The notes beneath the pieces are model-generated. The model did not search any database, was not told the origin of the DNA, and saw nothing but the letters and a program-made list of their open reading frames with translations. A DNA stretch of 64,000 nucleotides, taken from contig CAITUP010000138.1 of the NCBI GenBank assembly GCA_903895595.1, positions 27,912 to 91,911 on the forward strand, written 5' to 3'. Below are positions 61,536-64,000 of this stretch, one piece after another. The stretch is from an uncultured Acetobacteraceae bacterium (GTDB lineage: Bacteria > Pseudomonadota > Alphaproteobacteria > Acetobacterales > Acetobacteraceae). The position numbers and the translations under genes are program-made. How positions within the stretch are numbered: position 1 is the stretch's first letter; every line of letters begins with the position of its first letter.

Positions 61536-61757
61536 TTATCGGCGGGAGACGCGCCGGTACGACGCTGGCTCGAACGCCTGACGCTGTGCCTCGGTCAGTT
61601 CTGGCGCATCGGGGCCATAGGCGACTCGACTGTCAGGCATGCCGCTCTCGATCCACGCCAACGCGTCAAGGGCGTCGTGGTCCAACGCCCCTACGGCCAG
61701 TTGATGCCGGATGCCGGAGACGATGGCCCGTTTAGCCGAGGAAGATCGTGCGCTCAT
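61536..61757 (-). CDS. small hypothetical protein, possible antitoxin
   Basis: Product of 73 residues (start at MSARSSSAKRA; a longer 87-residue version is possible). It starts 26 bases inside the end of the upstream 119-residue gene in another frame. The N-terminus is basic and Ser-rich, and the middle (HQLAVGALDHDALDALAWIESG) is helical. Size, overlap and order (larger basic protein first) suggest the antitoxin of a HigBA-like pair. No DNA-binding motif is certain. Confidence 0.45.
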   Translation of the reverse strand: MSARSSSAKRAIVSGIRHQLAVGALDHDALDALAWIESGMPDSRVAYGPDAPELTEAQRQAFEPASYRRVSRR

Positions 61758-62091
61758 GTGTATCCGCGTACCGTATGCTGACAATCTCGATAATACCATG
61801 TTCCTTCATGTAGGCCACAAAATAAACCACCGTACGAGGGATCCCATCAGGTCCTGCGAGTTGCCGCCCGACCAACGCCTGAAAGCTGTTTCGTCCCGGC
61901 TTTCGGTGTTCGATATCGACCGGTTTGTAGATTCTCGTCCAATCCGCCCGCTCCGCCGCCGTGAACGCCGGACGCGTCGGATAGTCGGTCTCATGCCGTC
62001 TGCGATTGGCGACATTCCATACGAACGCGGAGTAGGTTTCGAGTTGCGGTCCTCGCCAACTCCCGGCCAGGGTCTTCTTTCTCGGTGCCAT
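61732..62091 (-). CDS. small basic protein, possible RelE-like toxin
   Basis: Basic protein of 119 residues. WTRIYKPVDIEHRKPGRNSFQALVG is followed by strands (RTVVYFVAYMKEHGIIEIVSIRYADTHERTIFL), a helix-to-sheet pattern like small mRNA-interferase toxins, though no catalytic set is secure. It is the first gene of an overlapping two-gene unit. The ribosome site is weak. A toxin call is inference from size, charge and arrangement. Confidence 0.45.
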   Translation of the reverse strand: MAPRKKTLAGSWRGPQLETYSAFVWNVANRRRHETDYPTRPAFTAAERADWTRIYKPVDIEHRKPGRNSFQALVGRQLAGPDGIPRTVVYFVAYMKEHGIIEIVSIRYADTHERTIFLG

Positions 62092-62274
62092 CCGGCCTAT
62101 CGCACACCTTCCAAAATCGCTTGCTTGCCCGCACGCGGTTCGAACGGGCGCGACCGATCATACAAGGGGACGGTTAACAGAAGGTTAATCGCCAACATAA
62201 AAATGGGGGCCTTGCCGCATTTCCTCCCGCGCCGTACACGCTCCCCAAACACGTTCGACAGGGAGCGCCATAAC

Positions 62275-63852
62275 ATGATCCGCCGCCGAGCATTCACCGC
62301 TGGGGTCGCCGCCATCTTGGCCGCGCCCGCAGTCTCTCGCGCCGCCGCCAACGCGCCGCTGAAATTCATCCCGCAATCGGACCTGACGATCATCGATCCC
62401 ATCGTCACCACCGTCTACACAGCCCGCAATCACGGCTTCATGGTGTTCGACACGCTGTTCGGCATGGACAGCAATTATCAAATGCAGCCGCAGATGCTCG
62501 ACCGGGTCGAGACCGAGGACGACGGCAAGCGCTGGAAGCTCCGCCTGCGCGAAGGGCTGTTCTGGCACGACGGTGAAAAGGTCACCGCGCGCGATTGCGT
62601 CGCCTCCATCAGGCGCTGGGCGGTGCGCGACGGCATCGGCAGCCTGCTGATGGCGCGGACCGACGAACTGGCCGCCATCGACGACCGCACCATCCAGTTC
62701 CGCCTGAAGCGGCCGTTCCGCATCCTGCCTTACGCGCTGGGCAAAATCTCCACGCCGATGTGCGCGATGATGCCGGAACGTCTGGCCAACACCGACCCGT
62801 TCAAGGCGGTGACGGAAATGACCGGCAGCGGACCGTTCCGCTTCAAGGCCGATGAGTGGATATCCGGCGCCCGCGCCGTCTACACGAAATTCGACCGCTA
62901 CGTCCCGCGCGCCGAACCGACCACTGGCTGGACCGCGGGCGGTAAGATTGTACATCTCGAACGGGTGGAGTGGCTGACCAGCCCGGACGACGGCACCTCC
63001 GCCAGTGCCATGCGCGCGGGCGAAATGGACTGGTGGGAACTGCCCACCCCCGATCTGCTGCCCATGCTGCGCAAATCCGGCAAAATCCGCGTGGAAATCA
63101 AAGACCGCAACGGCACGCTCGGGTTCATGAAGACCAACAACCTGCAGCCCCCGTTTAACAACGCCGCCATAAGGCGGGCATTGCTGAGCGCCATAGACCA
63201 GAAGGAATTCATGACCGCCGTCGCCGGCGAGGACCCGGCGATGTGGCGGGCCGGAGTTGGCATCTTTACCCCAGGAACCGACATGGCAACCGACGCGGGG
63301 ATGGAGGTGTTGAACGGCCCCCGCGATCTGGCCAAGGTTCGTGCCGCGTTGAAGGATGCGGGTTACAATGGCGAGAAAGTTGTGATGCTCGCACCGGGGG
63401 AGCCTTACTACCGCAAGGCGATGACCGATGTCGGCACCGCGATGATGCAGTCGGTGGGCATGAACGTCGAAACCGCGGCGATGGACTGGGGCACCGCGAT
63501 CGTGCGCCGGGAAATCAAGAAACCGGTGGATCAGGGCGGCTGGAGCACAGTCTTCACCACCGCCAACGGCCTGGATATGCAGACACCGCTGCTGCACTTC
63601 CTGCGCACGACCGGCGAGAAGGCTTGGTTCGGCTGGACCGACAGCCCGAAAATCGAGGAACTGCGCAGCGCCTGGGCCGATGCGCCCGATCTGGACACGC
63701 AGAAAAAGGTCGCCGCCGACATCCAGCGCCAGTGCTGGATCGACGTGCCGCATCTGCCGGTCGGTATCTGGTATCAGCCGGTGGCCTGGCAGAACTCCAT
63801 CGACGGCATCCCGGACGGGTTCCCGCTGTTTTGGGGGGCACGACGGGTTTAA
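62275..63852 (+). CDS. ABC transporter substrate-binding protein (peptide type, SBP_bac_5)
   Basis: Periplasmic binding protein of 525 residues for a dipeptide/oligopeptide/nickel-type importer. It begins with a Tat-like basic stretch (MIRRRAF) and a signal peptide to about residue 23. The family pattern RWKLRLREGLFWHDGEKVTARDCVASI (about 80-106) is clear, as is FKTNN-like GFMKTNNLQPPFNNAAIRRALL. GGGAG is 9 bases before the ATG. Permease genes may follow beyond the window; the ligand is unknown. Confidence 0.9.
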   Translation: MIRRRAFTAGVAAILAAPAVSRAAANAPLKFIPQSDLTIIDPIVTTVYTARNHGFMVFDTLFGMDSNYQMQPQMLDRVETEDDGKRWKLRLREGLFWHDGEKVTARDCVASIRRWAVRDGIGSLLMARTDELAAIDDRTIQFRLKRPFRILPYALGKISTPMCAMMPERLANTDPFKAVTEMTGSGPFRFKADEWISGARAVYTKFDRYVPRAEPTTGWTAGGKIVHLERVEWLTSPDDGTSASAMRAGEMDWWELPTPDLLPMLRKSGKIRVEIKDRNGTLGFMKTNNLQPPFNNAAIRRALLSAIDQKEFMTAVAGEDPAMWRAGVGIFTPGTDMATDAGMEVLNGPRDLAKVRAALKDAGYNGEKVVMLAPGEPYYRKAMTDVGTAMMQSVGMNVETAAMDWGTAIVRREIKKPVDQGGWSTVFTTANGLDMQTPLLHFLRTTGEKAWFGWTDSPKIEELRSAWADAPDLDTQKKVAADIQRQCWIDVPHLPVGIWYQPVAWQNSIDGIPDGFPLFWGARRV

Positions 63853-63964
63853 CCCCTCATATTCACCGCATAGCAGGGATTCGCTGGCAGGCACGGCACA
63901 CCCGTCTGGAATCGCATAAGGTTTGGTTCTCGACGCCATACCCGATGCCCGGACAGAATCTGCC

Positions 63965-64000
63965 ATGCCTGCCGACACCGAAGATACCCTCCTGCCGTTC
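63965..64000 (+). CDS. start of a possible gene cut by the window end
   Basis: ATG at 63965 opens a frame (MPADTEDTLLPF) that runs off the window with no stop. The ribosome site is weak, so this could be another plus-strand gene after the ABC binding protein or chance. Too short to identify. Confidence 0.3.
   Translation, partial: MPADTEDTLLPF

Noticed and set aside
62185..63978. Long minus-strand frame (597 codons) opposite the ABC binding protein
   Set aside because: Same antisense effect; the plus-strand gene has signal peptide, ribosome site and family motifs.

Overview
This is a high-GC, gene-dense chromosomal stretch from an alphaproteobacterium, most likely Acetobacteraceae/Rhodospirillales. 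The supports are an ALAS-type hemA (C4 haem pathway), a ccmF-ccmG-ccmH-ccmI block, DUF2336, Usg, DUF2889 and RHH_4 proteins typical of that class, and GTG/TTG starts with frequent ATGA stop/start overlaps. I see no rRNA, tRNA, prophage, insertion sequence or CRISPR array. The lineage call is inference from gene content.

Layout. 1-9.4 kb: OmpA-type porin, MFS exporter with divergent MarR regulator, a NitT/TauT-type ABC importer (binding protein, ATPase, permease), an RraA-like protein, a YciA-like thioesterase, a GyrI-like protein and an AtuA (DUF1446) pair. 9.7-13.6 kb: RutF-like flavin reductase diverging from an AtzG-like/amidase pair, a cluster of hairpin repeats, and an asparaginase with an altered active-site motif. 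13.6-18.4 kb: an apparent five-gene operon, namely a secreted OmpA protein, a MotA/TolQ-like channel, a MotB-like coiled-coil OmpA protein, and two unusual genes, the last an ImmA/IrrE-like protein whose HExxH is replaced. 18.4-24 kb: hemA-ccmF-ccmG-ccmH-ccmI on the minus strand with an FNR-type box upstream of hemA. 24-29.7 kb: DUF2889, RHH and GNAT proteins, a membrane protein, a cupin pseudogene broken by one amber codon, and a cassette of nucleotidyltransferase, nucleotidyltransferase-HAD and APH-like kinase. 29.7-39.4 kb: enolase-superfamily dehydratase, SGNH hydrolase, D-2-hydroxyacid dehydrogenase, macrodomain protein, corA remnant, Lhr-like helicase plus PdeM phosphoesterase, MFS symporter, nucleoside hydrolase. 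39.4-45 kb: YkgJ-type protein, a secreted TNT-domain NADase-like toxin with an overlapping small gene (candidate immunity), DUF1028, Usg, and a ring-hydroxylating dioxygenase operon. 45-54.6 kb: serine hydrolase, type 2 ferredoxin reductase, DUF2336, VanA-like Rieske oxygenase with an old-yellow enzyme, MetE-like protein with a CaiB CoA transferase, Uma2 nuclease and CitE-like lyase. 54.6-64 kb: two unrecognised helical proteins, aminopeptidase N, amidohydrolase, TenA, a possible toxin-antitoxin pair and a peptide-type ABC binding protein.

Functionally this is a heterotroph's catabolic and transport region mixed with housekeeping (haem and cytochrome c maturation, PepN). The most unusual content is the motor-like operon ending in a toxin-like gene and a degenerate IrrE-like gene, the TNT toxin locus, the isolated nucleotidyltransferase/kinase cassette, and two kinds of long palindromic repeat.
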